A stretch of 64,000 nucleotides of DNA, taken from positions 4,464,001-4,528,000 of the forward strand of contig JAPFFF010000006.1 of assembly GCA_039105265.1 (NCBI GenBank), read 5' to 3'. Below the pieces are notes generated by a model. The model worked only from the letters and a program-made list of their open reading frames with translations, was not told the DNA's origin and did no database searches. This document shows positions 9,452 to 18,444 of this stretch, one piece after another. This DNA comes from Tritrichomonas musculus. Taxonomy: Eukaryota; Parabasalia; Tritrichomonadida; Tritrichomonadidae. A program made the position numbers and the translations under genes. The first letter of the stretch is position 1, and each line of letters begins with the position of its first letter.

Positions 9452-12274
9452 CTAAATTTTCTCTTGAGATGGAAGAAATTCGAATCTAGAAATTGTAAGA
9501 CATCTGCAATCATTCTTTCTCAAAAGAGCGCAAATATGAGGTGGATATGAAATTGTTCTTTTTTCATCACCAGGCTTCACAGAAAGCCATGATAAATGAG
9601 ACACTTTTGTGACATATTTAAGAAGCTGTTGATCATTCCCATTTCTATAAATTGAAACCATATATGGAGGTTGATATTTAGACATTACATAGCAAGTTAC
9701 CGATGGCGGTACAAAACAGTCATCATTATTATTACTATTATGATTCATATTCAAATTCATATTATTTGGTCGATCAAAACCATTTCTAAAATCATCGAAT
9801 CCATCAAAATTGTCAAACCCATCAAATCCATAGAAAATGGTATTATTGTTATTATTGAAATCATTAGAATTCATATTATGCATCTGATTTTGATGGTGTG
9901 GTTGTTGGTGTTGATTGAATGAAGTCGGATTTGATGTTGAAAGATTGTCTCTTTTAGGTACTTCGTAGCATTGTTCAGGTTGTTCGAATATAACAACATC
10001 ATCTGCAAAATCTTCATCGAAATGAGCACTTACTGATGGAGAAGGAGAAACTGAATATATTTCAACATCAGGAGGGAGACCATTATCACATTCTGCATAA
10101 AGAGTAGTTGATATTCCCTCTCCTAAAATTGTGACAGTGAACTTTGTCTTCACTTTCAAAACTTGTTTAGCTTTTTCAATAAAGTTCGAAATTGACATCA
10201 CATGTTCAGCTGGTAAAAAGTGTAAAATTGAACCAATTCCATCGATCCACACAGAAAGGCTCGTGGTTGGATCCCATGCAACGTGTAATTCCATTGGTTG
10301 ATCGTCAATTGATGTTTGAGATACAACTGAATCAAAGCCAAGATTTAATTCGCCATCATTGTTTGTGGAAGATTTAGCAGTTCGGCTAAGAAGAAATGGT
10401 GGTTGATAGCGGAAGCCGAAAAGAACAACACCAACTTCTTGTTGAGCTAAAGGTTCGATCATTCCTGTTGGTTGTGGCGTAAAGACTCTTATACGAGAAT
10501 AAACGACGAAAGCTAAAGTTTTTACCTCTTCAAGAGTTGCTGTATCGAGAGCATTTGGCCGAATATAATTTACAATGGAATGAGGCTTGAAAGAAGCACT
10601 GAAAATTGGTGGAGCTACAATAAATGTGATTACTGGATACTGTTGAAATTCTGTAAGAGGATCAAAATAATCCATGAGAGTTTGACGGATATCATTAAGA
10701 GGTACAGACATAATAAAATCTTTTCTAGGGTATGGTGTAAGAGCTCCAAAGCCACAATTTGCATAAACATTAGTGAGTTGTGACATGAAATCTTTAACTG
10801 AATCCATATTAACAGTATTCATTGCAAAAACCACGTAATGAGCATCCTTTGGACCAGAAATTGGCATAAATCTTTCACTTTCCCATAATGATAAAGCTCT
10901 ATCAGCTTGCTCTTCATATTTATCACCATTTTTATTTAATAATATATATGGTATGCCTAATTTTTTGCAGCTTACTCGACTTGTTTGGCCAAAACGTTTC
11001 ATAAATGATGGTGGATTCACTGTAGAAAAACCAAAATCAAAACGATAGTATGAAAGAAAATTGGCCTTGATGCATGTCAAATATGATCGTTTTGATGGAA
11101 AAGTACCTTTTACTCCAATGCAAGAGAGTATTATTTGGCGTTCCATCATATTTGTTGATGGTATCATTTCTGTGATTATTTGCTTAGCGTTTGGGAGGGT
11201 GTCTTCTAAAAAAGATATGTTGGAATTAGTTTCATCATTTTTATTTGATCTTATTCTTAGATCATTATCGTTTTGGTTTATATTGTCTGTGGTTTTCTCT
11301 TTTTCAGCATGTCCAAATTCAAAAGAATTTTCATTTGAAAATTTTGATATAAAATAATTTTCGATATCTTTTTCTGTGTAATTAAACAATTGTACATTAG
11401 AAAACTGGCAAAGAGGTACATCTTCTTTTTCATTGTCGATTTTGATATTTGGATTTATATTCGAGTTTATATTATAATTATTCAAATTAATATTATTTGT
11501 ATTAACTGATGAAGATAAAGATGAATCATTATCATCTTCAAAAAATTTTGGTATGATTAATGATGGATTTGTTAAGTATACAAACTTTTCAAAGCTTGTA
11601 TCAATAGTTATAGTTTTTTTATCGATTGTCATTGCAGTTAATAAATTCGGAGGTTCTAATGAATTAATGAGTAGTGGATGTTCGTTAGGTGGAAATAGGA
11701 TGAATGATCCAGCAGGTGGTGGATTTCTTGGATTTGGAATGCAGTCAAGGCCGCTTTGTAATACTGTACGAATTTGTATTGATCCCTGCCGAAGAACTGG
11801 TACTGGTTGAACAAGAAAAGGTTCAAAAAATGAAATTCCTCCAGGTATTAAAATATATGATGTAAAATATAACGGATGTAAATCAATATGTTTATAATAA
11901 AGACGAAGCGTCAAAGCACGTGAAAATGTATCGGCAATTTGGTCTGTAAATAATTTATGAGGAATCCATTTCCATTGACTTAAATGTGTCCAAAATGGAA
12001 GATTTTGAATTTCATTTTGTTCGAATTTGCCATCTATATCGAATATAATAACACTTTGATTGAGATTTGTATTGCTACTATTCAGAGGTTGAAATGATAG
12101 AGGTGTATCAAGATAAAAAGCAGGAATATCTGAAAGCGCCAATTTATGTGCAAGAACAAGTAGTCGAAGTGAAATTGTATTTGCATGATTTTCTAGAGAT
12201 AAATTTTTAAAATGAATTTGATAGATTGGAATTTCTGATATTTTACGTGGATCCAAATTCCAATCAATCTCCAT
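9452..12274 (-). CDS. MED13: Mediator subunit MED13 (CDK8 module)
   Basis: A 940-aa protein. The N-terminal 220 residues fit the MED13 N-terminal domain loosely. From about residue 460 the C-terminal Argonaute/PIWI-like MED13 region is recognisable: DAHYVVFAMN, then DFMSQLTNVYANCGFG, PVITFIVAPP, ELHVAWDPTTSLSVWIDG and finally LSWLSVKPGDEKRT followed by PPHICALLRK, matching the SWL...R..LP.H.. end of animal MED13. Low-complexity Asn/Gln/Asp runs sit near residues 245-350 and 785-855. MED13 links the CDK8/cyclin C module to core Mediator in the nucleus. The start is the first ATG. It is shorter than animal MED13 (about 2,100 aa), mostly through a shortened middle. Confidence 0.75.
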   Translation of the reverse strand: MEIDWNLDPRKISEIPIYQIHFKNLSLENHANTISLRLLVLAHKLALSDIPAFYLDTPLSFQPLNSSNTNLNQSVIIFDIDGKFEQNEIQNLPFWTHLSQWKWIPHKLFTDQIADTFSRALTLRLYYKHIDLHPLYFTSYILIPGGISFFEPFLVQPVPVLRQGSIQIRTVLQSGLDCIPNPRNPPPAGSFILFPPNEHPLLINSLEPPNLLTAMTIDKKTITIDTSFEKFVYLTNPSLIIPKFFEDDNDSSLSSSVNTNNINLNNYNINSNINPNIKIDNEKEDVPLCQFSNVQLFNYTEKDIENYFISKFSNENSFEFGHAEKEKTTDNINQNDNDLRIRSNKNDETNSNISFLEDTLPNAKQIITEMIPSTNMMERQIILSCIGVKGTFPSKRSYLTCIKANFLSYYRFDFGFSTVNPPSFMKRFGQTSRVSCKKLGIPYILLNKNGDKYEEQADRALSLWESERFMPISGPKDAHYVVFAMNTVNMDSVKDFMSQLTNVYANCGFGALTPYPRKDFIMSVPLNDIRQTLMDYFDPLTEFQQYPVITFIVAPPIFSASFKPHSIVNYIRPNALDTATLEEVKTLAFVVYSRIRVFTPQPTGMIEPLAQQEVGVVLFGFRYQPPFLLSRTAKSSTNNDGELNLGFDSVVSQTSIDDQPMELHVAWDPTTSLSVWIDGIGSILHFLPAEHVMSISNFIEKAKQVLKVKTKFTVTILGEGISTTLYAECDNGLPPDVEIYSVSPSPSVSAHFDEDFADDVVIFEQPEQCYEVPKRDNLSTSNPTSFNQHQQPHHQNQMHNMNSNDFNNNNNTIFYGFDGFDNFDGFDDFRNGFDRPNNMNLNMNHNSNNNDDCFVPPSVTCYVMSKYQPPYMVSIYRNGNDQQLLKYVTKVSHLSWLSVKPGDEKRTISYPPHICALLRKNDCRCLTISRFEFLPSQEKI

Positions 12275-12493
12275 TTTTTAAAATTAAGTACTTTTTTTTA
12301 AATGATCATCAATTCTATAAAGTTTTGATCGTTTTGACCAAATTAAATATGAAAAAGTTTGAGGTAATCACAATTATAAAATGCAAACTATTCTATACCA
12401 AAAACAAGAACAATTTTGGATTTTATATTTTAAGAAAAATATTTAATAAGTAGAATTAGTTAATGAGTCTTTAAGTAGAAAACTTGGTCAAGT

Positions 12494-13370
12494 CTAAATT
12501 GATAAGTGTTCCTTGATGATTTGGGAGTCTACATCATCAATTAACTGAAAATCACTTGTTTCAATCTGATATACAATATCTTCGAAGGCTAAACGATCGT
12601 TAATATCATTACTGCAGCAACTTTCAATCAACTGATTTGAAATTTGATTAACGTCATCTGGGATTATAAGATAATTCATATTGTGTACAATATCAGATAG
12701 GTTAAATTTAGGTAAATGTCCTCTAGTAAATATGAACAAAGAAAGAATTCCGAAGGAATAAACATCAACTTTATTATTGTCGATTTCCAAATCTTTGAGA
12801 ACTTCAGGAGCAACGTATTCCAAATATTCTTCTTTTATTACAGTTGAACTGCGAAAATCCGTTAATTTAATATGTTTGTTTGAATCAAGAAGAATATTTT
12901 CAGGCCTTAAATTAAGATGATTTATTCCATTACTATGTAAATATTCCATTACTTTACTTACCTCATAAACAATTGCGCAAAGGTCATTATTATCAAGTCT
13001 ATTGATTGAATTCTTTAAGTTTCGAGGATAATAATCATATTGAACGTTCATGGTAGAAATCATAAGATTTAATGATATTTGGGTGATTAAGCGCATTTAT
13101 TTTTTTATAAAAGTCAAATAAGGAATTCACCTTTTTTTATCTATATTCACTTCTTCTATGATTTCGCTATCATCTTTATAATCCCTGTCAAGAACTTCTT
13201 TTTCGTCCTCATCTATTTCGTCATATTCGCTTTTGAAAAAGTCTTTTTTGAAGACTTTTAATGCAAAAATTCCATGAGATGAAACTTTGAAGAGTTCTGA
13301 TTTTGACCCAATAGAAAGCGCTTTCAAAACCTTAAATTTGCGATTTTTCTTGAAACTCCTTTATTAGCTT
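12494..13370 (-). pseudogene. Broken pseudokinase, second kinase domain of a tandem locus
   Basis: Two frames on the minus strand together cover a kinase domain. The N-lobe frame (13127 to about 13370) has FKVLKALSIGSKSELFKV, a degenerate glycine loop, and FALKVFKKD with the usual Lys. The C-lobe frame (12494-13096) has NHLNLRPENILLD in place of [13 protein letters not shown] in place of DFG, then VAPEVL and VDVYSFGIL. The HRD Asp and DFG Gly are changed, so catalysis is unlikely even if it were intact. At least one frameshift near 13,050-13,130 separates the lobes. An acidic insertion follows the Lys strand. The beginning abuts the tail of the kinase at 13324-14240 in another frame. Confidence 0.7.
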
Positions 13371-14240
13371 CTTTTTCGAGCAATTTAAGTTGATCTCTTA
13401 ATATTTTATTTTCATCTTCAAGATTTTTAACTTTTTCATTTGCTTCCGTTAAATCTTTATCATTTCCAATAGTGTTATGATCTTCAGCATTATTTTCTTC
13501 ACTATTTTCATCATCATCAGTATTTATTTTATTTTCATTCAACCCATCTGATGGTTCTTCATCGCTGTCAATTCTCACACAATCAGAATCTTCATCAATT
13601 GCATCATCACTTTCGATTTTAAGCGAATTTTCATTGTTTATCTCATTTTTATTATCATCACTATCTTCAAATTTATTATCATCGCTATCTTCAGATTTAT
13701 GATTTTCACTTTTTTCATCATAATCTTCATTTTGTCCAGTAAGAATTGCAATATATTTTATCACTTCTTCTTCATTAATATCGCCAAAAGCACTTTTGAA
13801 ATCATCTGTTTGTAGCTGATCATAAATTTGATCAATGGTAGGTCGATTTAATGGATTTGTATCTAAAATATTAATAAAATAACTTTGAATTTCATTACTT
13901 AAATCATCAACTAATAAGTCGTTATAACAAGCATATCTTAATCTGCCAATTTTAATTGATCTGCGATTTGAAATTAACTGGTATAAAATTATTGCGAATG
14001 CAAATGAGTTTGATGCATTGCTAAAATGGAACTCTTCAAAAATTTCTGGTGCTAAATACATTTTATTAAGTGATTCAAATCGCTCTTCGTCGATACCAGA
14101 AATTTCATCTAATAAAATGCTATTTGGGCATAATTCTTGGTATATGATATCTTTATCATGTAACCATTTAAGCGCATAGCAAATTGCTTTAAGAAATTTT
14201 CTATAGATTATATTGAAAATTTTATTCAGAAAAAGTTTGT
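13324..14240 (-). pseudogene. Pseudokinase C-lobe plus acidic tail and coiled coil, 5'-truncated
   Basis: The open part 13324-14061 begins at the activation-segment end (MYLAPEIFEEF) and continues through FAFAIILYQLISNRR and NPLNRPTIDQIYDQL, i.e. kinase subdomains VIII-XI. Reading upstream in the same frame to about 14,240 gives LHDKDIIYQELCPNSILLD, a degenerate catalytic loop; no DFG is visible and no N-lobe exists before the divergent gene at 14284. After the kinase come about 100 Asp/Glu/Asn-rich residues and a short coiled coil (LEDENKILRDQLKLLEKEA). Its end runs, after a frame change, straight into the second kinase. The locus therefore looks like a decayed tandem-kinase gene. Confidence 0.65.
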
Positions 14241-14283
14241 GAAGATATGTGATATAAAAAAATAAAAAAATCGTTAATCATAA

Positions 14284-16812
14284 ATGGATGATGATCCAGA
14301 AATTTCATCTTGGATGAATAAAATAATATCAAGCCAAAAAGAAAAGGCATCACCAATTGATTTTTCTGATGAGCAAGAAAAAAAGGAAGCGAATATTTTC
14401 GAATTAGATGATTTATCTGATAATAATGAAATTGATTTAAACTTTTTTAAAAAATATAAAAATAAAAATATGCAACCAGATGAAAGCGATGATGATAATA
14501 GCGATGATGTCGATATTTCACACTTTTTTCATATGAATAATCCCATTGAAATCGATAATGGAATTGATGTTTTAGATAAAAATCAAAGTCCAGCAAGCTC
14601 TGATAATATAGACACATTGAATGAAGCCAGAAGATTGCTCAGTTCGTGGGCTGATCAAACAGAGTCTTTCCAGAATCAAAACAAGCCAGCAAATTCTAAT
14701 CATCAAAACAATTATAATAATAATCGGAATAACTCTTCGCCGAATAGAGTTGTTCAATATAGAAAATTAGAAATGCCTATGATGGTAGCTAAAAAAGCTC
14801 CTGAATTAAAAGTTAATGATCCAACATTAAAAATGGAAGAACGATTAAAGCATGTTCGCGAAATGAGAGAGAAAAGACTTGAAAAACAAAAGTTAAAGCA
14901 AATTCAATCAAATACTCCTCAAAGAGATAATATTCGTCCAAGAATAGCTTTAAAGGTTCCTGTCCCTGATATTGATTCAGAAATCAGAAATTATCGATCA
15001 AAAATGAACGAGAATATAAAAGAAAAGCAAAAGGAGATTGAACAAAGAGAAAGAAGAATGAAAAGAATTGAAGAAGGAGCGTTTTTAAATGTACAATCGG
15101 AATTCAATGAAAGCGATAAAAAAAATTCAAGCATCCAAATAGACAAGAAAATAGATAGAAGTAAGGTTAATATTCAATCGAGTGTTTCAACAAATAAAAA
15201 AAAAGTATTATTAAATCAAAACAAAAATAACTTACAAGATACTAACATTAGGAAGAAAAATATAAATAATGCAAGCTCCAATAATTTAAAATTAAATAAT
15301 CAAAACAGAACCAATAATATCAATTCTCAATATAAAGATGATGATCAAAATGATTCCAATGATGAAAGAGTCATTCAAATGCGATTACAAGTTTTCATAA
15401 AAAACGAAATTATCAGGCAGAAACGTTACTTTTTCGCTAAATGGATCGACCGTTGTCGTTTTCAAACTCAAACTTTTAAAAAAGCAGCAGTATTAGCTAA
15501 CTTTAGAATTCTTTCAAGAAGTTTCTCATTATGGAACCAAAGATTGCATTCTATTCAGCAAAAACGCGAACTTGATCAACTCGAAACCAAGCTTAGAGAA
15601 CGAAAATCTAAAGATCAATTAATTCAAAATCACTTCAAAAAAAATCGTATCCGAAAATTTTTTTCAATTTGGAGAATTAAATATAAAACCCAAATTGAAT
15701 TTCAAATAGCAGAAGCACGAAAGAAAAAAAGGCTTGAAATCGTCGCTTTACAACTCAATAATAACAATAATAATAATAGAAACAAAAATTTGAACCAAAA
15801 TCAGAAAAGTAATCAGGACCATGTCCGAAGAATAACAGTAAGGCATTCAACTCAGCCAAGTCACCATTTCAATAAACAACAGAATCAAGATCTAGATGAT
15901 TTGATTGTCACAAATTCGAATCAAGCGCGTCCAAGTGAACAAAATCAGCAAATTAAGAATTCACCTTCAAATTCGCCTAACCGCGGTAATGTTCACAATC
16001 CACCGAAAAAAGTAAAGAAAATTAAAATTGATCCAAAAATTGAAGCAATGGAAAAAAGAAGTGAAGAACAAAAACAAAAAAGACTTGAAAAACTTCAGAA
16101 AAAAGCTGAAGAAGAAAGAGAATTGAGAGAAAAGAAAATTAAAGAAGAAGAAGAAAAGCTTAAAAAGAAAAGAATTGAGCATTTGAAAGAATTAGAAAAA
16201 GAGAAGAAAATCCGTGAGGATGAAAGGAAAAAGCAGATTGAAACTGAAAAAGCTAAAGAAAGACTAAAATATATTACTGATACCTCAGAAAAATTCAGGA
16301 CTAAAATGGTCAAATTAAATGCATTTCGTGAGTGGAAGAAAATCATCAACATCAAAAAAAATTTTGTCAAAATGGCCGTTAATTTTCATTCAAAAAAATT
16401 AAAGCAAAAAGTTTTTCTTTCTTTCCAACTAAATGTAAATATGGAAGAAAAAGAAAGATTTTTAATTGCTAATAAATTTTATACAAAACATTTGAAATTG
16501 AATTATTTCAATCATTGGTTTTCAATTCATGAAGAAATCAAATCAAAAGAATTGAAAGCTTTTCAATTACATCAAAAAATGTTATTAAAAAGTTCTTTGA
16601 ATAAAATGAAAGTTGTTAGAAAAGAAAGAAAGAAAAAGAGATTCATGGAAATACAAAATGCATTGAGACTTGAGACAATGAGAAGAGTATTCAAGGCTTG
16701 GACTGTTGGCTGTGCTGCCATTCGTGAAGATGAGGAAAGAGAAGAAGAGAGAAACAATTTGCTTTCAAAGGCACTTAAATATCTTGATGAAATTTCATCC
16801 GATGATATTTAA
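14284..16812 (+). CDS. Sfi1/CCDC191-like coiled-coil protein
   Basis: An 842-aa, Lys/Glu/Asn-rich protein. Short aromatic-Trp repeats of the Sfi1 type recur: FFAKWIDRC, SFSLWNQRL, KFFSIWRIKY, AFREWKKII, YFNHWFSIH and VFKAWTVGC, at about residues 380-490 and 680-830. In Sfi1-family proteins such repeats bind centrin at basal bodies or centrosomes. Between them is a long charged coiled coil (about residues 575-675, EEKLKKKRIEHLKELEKEKK type). The N-terminal 300 residues are acidic then basic and low-complexity. The first ATG is used; TCATAAATG just before it carries an initiator-like TCA. It is divergent from the kinase remnant. A centrin partner is inferred, not seen. Confidence 0.6.
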   Translation: MDDDPEISSWMNKIISSQKEKASPIDFSDEQEKKEANIFELDDLSDNNEIDLNFFKKYKNKNMQPDESDDDNSDDVDISHFFHMNNPIEIDNGIDVLDKNQSPASSDNIDTLNEARRLLSSWADQTESFQNQNKPANSNHQNNYNNNRNNSSPNRVVQYRKLEMPMMVAKKAPELKVNDPTLKMEERLKHVREMREKRLEKQKLKQIQSNTPQRDNIRPRIALKVPVPDIDSEIRNYRSKMNENIKEKQKEIEQRERRMKRIEEGAFLNVQSEFNESDKKNSSIQIDKKIDRSKVNIQSSVSTNKKKVLLNQNKNNLQDTNIRKKNINNASSNNLKLNNQNRTNNINSQYKDDDQNDSNDERVIQMRLQVFIKNEIIRQKRYFFAKWIDRCRFQTQTFKKAAVLANFRILSRSFSLWNQRLHSIQQKRELDQLETKLRERKSKDQLIQNHFKKNRIRKFFSIWRIKYKTQIEFQIAEARKKKRLEIVALQLNNNNNNNRNKNLNQNQKSNQDHVRRITVRHSTQPSHHFNKQQNQDLDDLIVTNSNQARPSEQNQQIKNSPSNSPNRGNVHNPPKKVKKIKIDPKIEAMEKRSEEQKQKRLEKLQKKAEEERELREKKIKEEEEKLKKKRIEHLKELEKEKKIREDERKKQIETEKAKERLKYITDTSEKFRTKMVKLNAFREWKKIINIKKNFVKMAVNFHSKKLKQKVFLSFQLNVNMEEKERFLIANKFYTKHLKLNYFNHWFSIHEEIKSKELKAFQLHQKMLLKSSLNKMKVVRKERKKKRFMEIQNALRLETMRRVFKAWTVGCAAIREDEEREEERNNLLSKALKYLDEISSDDI

Positions 16813-16995
16813 GTGCTAGATTATTTTTGTGTTTTTATATGTATGTTATTATATATTATTTTTGTAAATAAAGCTTTTAATTTTTAATTTTTTGTTTTTT
16901 GTTTTTGTTATCCTATAATGATCAATAATGCCTAATTTGTTAATTGAAATTTTATTTTAATATCGATATATGAGAAGAAATTCTATAAATACATT

Positions 16996-17389
16996 GGGAC
17001 AATCGTTTTTTTCTACGCCACTTTTAGAATGGTTTTTCTATCCATGAGTAGCTACTCATGCAAAGTAAAAAACCGCCATCTTAAGATGAAATTTGACTTA
17101 CTCTTTTAAGAAAATTAACCAAAAAAATCGTAAATTTATATTAAACTATTTGCTTTTTTTGATATGGATTTTTATATTTTTACATAATTTTTCAGGAATA
17201 TGCACACCAGTAATCACCACGGGGCTGCGCGAAGCCGAATCTGGCTCCTTGAATTGCTGGATGAATCGGGAATCTATTTTAACTCTATAATTATGCATTA
17301 TTTTGAAAAAATTGAATTAAAAAAGCATAAAAAAGCTTTCAAAAAGTTAAAAAGTTTTCAAAAAGTGGTGTAGAAAAATACGATTCCCC
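16996..17389. mobile_element. Short TIR element (MITE), copy B
   Basis: 394 bp, colinear with 791-1198 throughout: the same GGGACAATCG terminus, palindrome (17042-17061), GC-rich core (17180-17272) and inverted right end ACGATTCCCC. Flanking octamers AATACATT and ATACCATT match only partly, so the target duplication, if real, has drifted. It lies between the Sfi1-like gene and RPS11 and contains a 65-codon open frame that covers the core. Confidence 0.8.
17180..17272 (+). other. Conserved GC-rich core of the MITE, copy B
   Basis: Within the open core frame it differs from the copy A core at five positions. Three of the five are synonymous in the frame reading TPVITTGLREAESGS (GTG/GTA, ACA/ACG, TCA/TCT); the other two change Tyr to Cys and Trp to Arg. 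This is suggestive of past coding selection but five sites are few. Confidence 0.45.
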
Positions 17390-17590
17390 ATACCATTTAG
17401 AAATAAATCATTCAAAAAAATTGAATTATCACAAAATTTTTTGAATTCAAAATCCAAATGTAGCAATTTCAAATATAATCAAAAGGGTATGTCCAAAACT
17501 AGGTAGGCGGAAACAACTTAAGAAGTGAAAATGCTCAAAAAAAATGACGGTAAAAAAAAGTTTAATATTAATTTTATAATTTTTTGATCT

Positions 17591-18058
17591 TTAGAAAACT
17601 CTGAATTGTTTCTTGTCTGCACCAACTGCAGATGGCTTGACAGAAATAACGTTAAAGTGAACAGTCTTTGATAATGGTCTGCATTCTCCAATTTGAACAA
17701 TATCACCCTCTTTAACAACGAAAGCTGGGCTGCAGTGAGCTGGAATCTTTGTATGGCGTTTTTCGAAACGCTTATATTTGCGGATATAATGAAGATAGTC
17801 ACGACGAACGATAATTGTACGCCTCATTTTTGTAGAAACGACGATACCACGGATAAGACGTCCACGAATTGTAACTTGGCCAGCGAATGGGCATTTTCTA
17901 TCAATATAATCTCCTTCTTTTGCGGTTTGTGGGGTTGCGATTCTAAGACCAACATTCTTTGTATAACGTGGTTTTTTCTCAGCGTTGAGATACTTCTTTG
18001 ATGCAAGGAAAACTTGTGGTTGTTTTTGGAAGGCACGCTCGGTTTGAACCAAAGACAT
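17591..18058 (-). CDS. RPS11: 40S ribosomal protein uS17 (S11)
   Basis: A 155-aa protein closely following eukaryotic S11: [64 protein letters not shown] and [15 protein letters not shown]. It binds 18S rRNA in the small subunit. The open frame extends 28 codons further upstream, but the ATG at 18058 ([10 protein letters not shown]) matches the family start and the upstream residues are hydrophobic and unrelated, so I chose it. Length equals the usual 150-160 aa. About 75 bp of AT-rich DNA then the MITE copy B follow downstream. Confidence 0.95.
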   Translation of the reverse strand: MSLVQTERAFQKQPQVFLASKKYLNAEKKPRYTKNVGLRIATPQTAKEGDYIDRKCPFAGQVTIRGRLIRGIVVSTKMRRTIIVRRDYLHYIRKYKRFEKRHTKIPAHCSPAFVVKEGDIVQIGECRPLSKTVHFNVISVKPSAVGADKKQFRVF

Positions 18059-18444
18059 TTTCGAAAGGTCGACCAAAACCGTCAAAACTCTTAGAAATTT
18101 TATAATAAAATTGGCCAAAATTTCATTGAATTTTAAAATCAAATTTTCTATGGCATCAAGAAAATTTTAAGAATGCCAGCAAAATGCATGTATAAATAGA
18201 TAATAAATATCGTTATTCAATTATGTTCCTTAGAGTACGCTTCAAATTAAAATTGTAGAAATTATCATTGGCCTTTACTGTTAGTATTAAGTTTACGAGC
18301 AAAATATATTTGCATTAAAATAGCTTTTCAATTATTTTAATCTAAAAAAATCAGAAACTTTATTTTAATTATTGATTGTATTTATTATTTAACAAAAACT
18401 AACAAATTTTAAATTATTAATCAGCAAGAAAAGATTTTCAAAGC
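18059..18444. other. Intergenic DNA, promoter side of RPS11
   Basis: AT-rich. Minus-strand DNA just upstream of the RPS11 ATG includes GGTCGACC, a perfect 8-bp palindrome at about 18067-18074. No canonical TCA initiator is obvious within 20 bases. No gene is seen. Confidence 0.4.

Noticed and set aside
9671-11810. Several plus-strand open frames of 60-98 codons opposite MED13
   Set aside because: They are shadows of the minus-strand gene, with repetitive Ile/Ser-rich composition caused by its low-complexity codons.
16996-17389. Exact 8-bp target duplication for MITE copy B
   Set aside because: The flanking octamers AATACATT and ATACCATT match at only five of eight positions without a gap, so a duplication is not demonstrated for this copy.
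17591-18142. Longer reading of the uS17 frame, 183 residues
   Set aside because: The extra 28 N-terminal residues are unlike any S11 protein and the internal ATG at 18058 matches the family start exactly.
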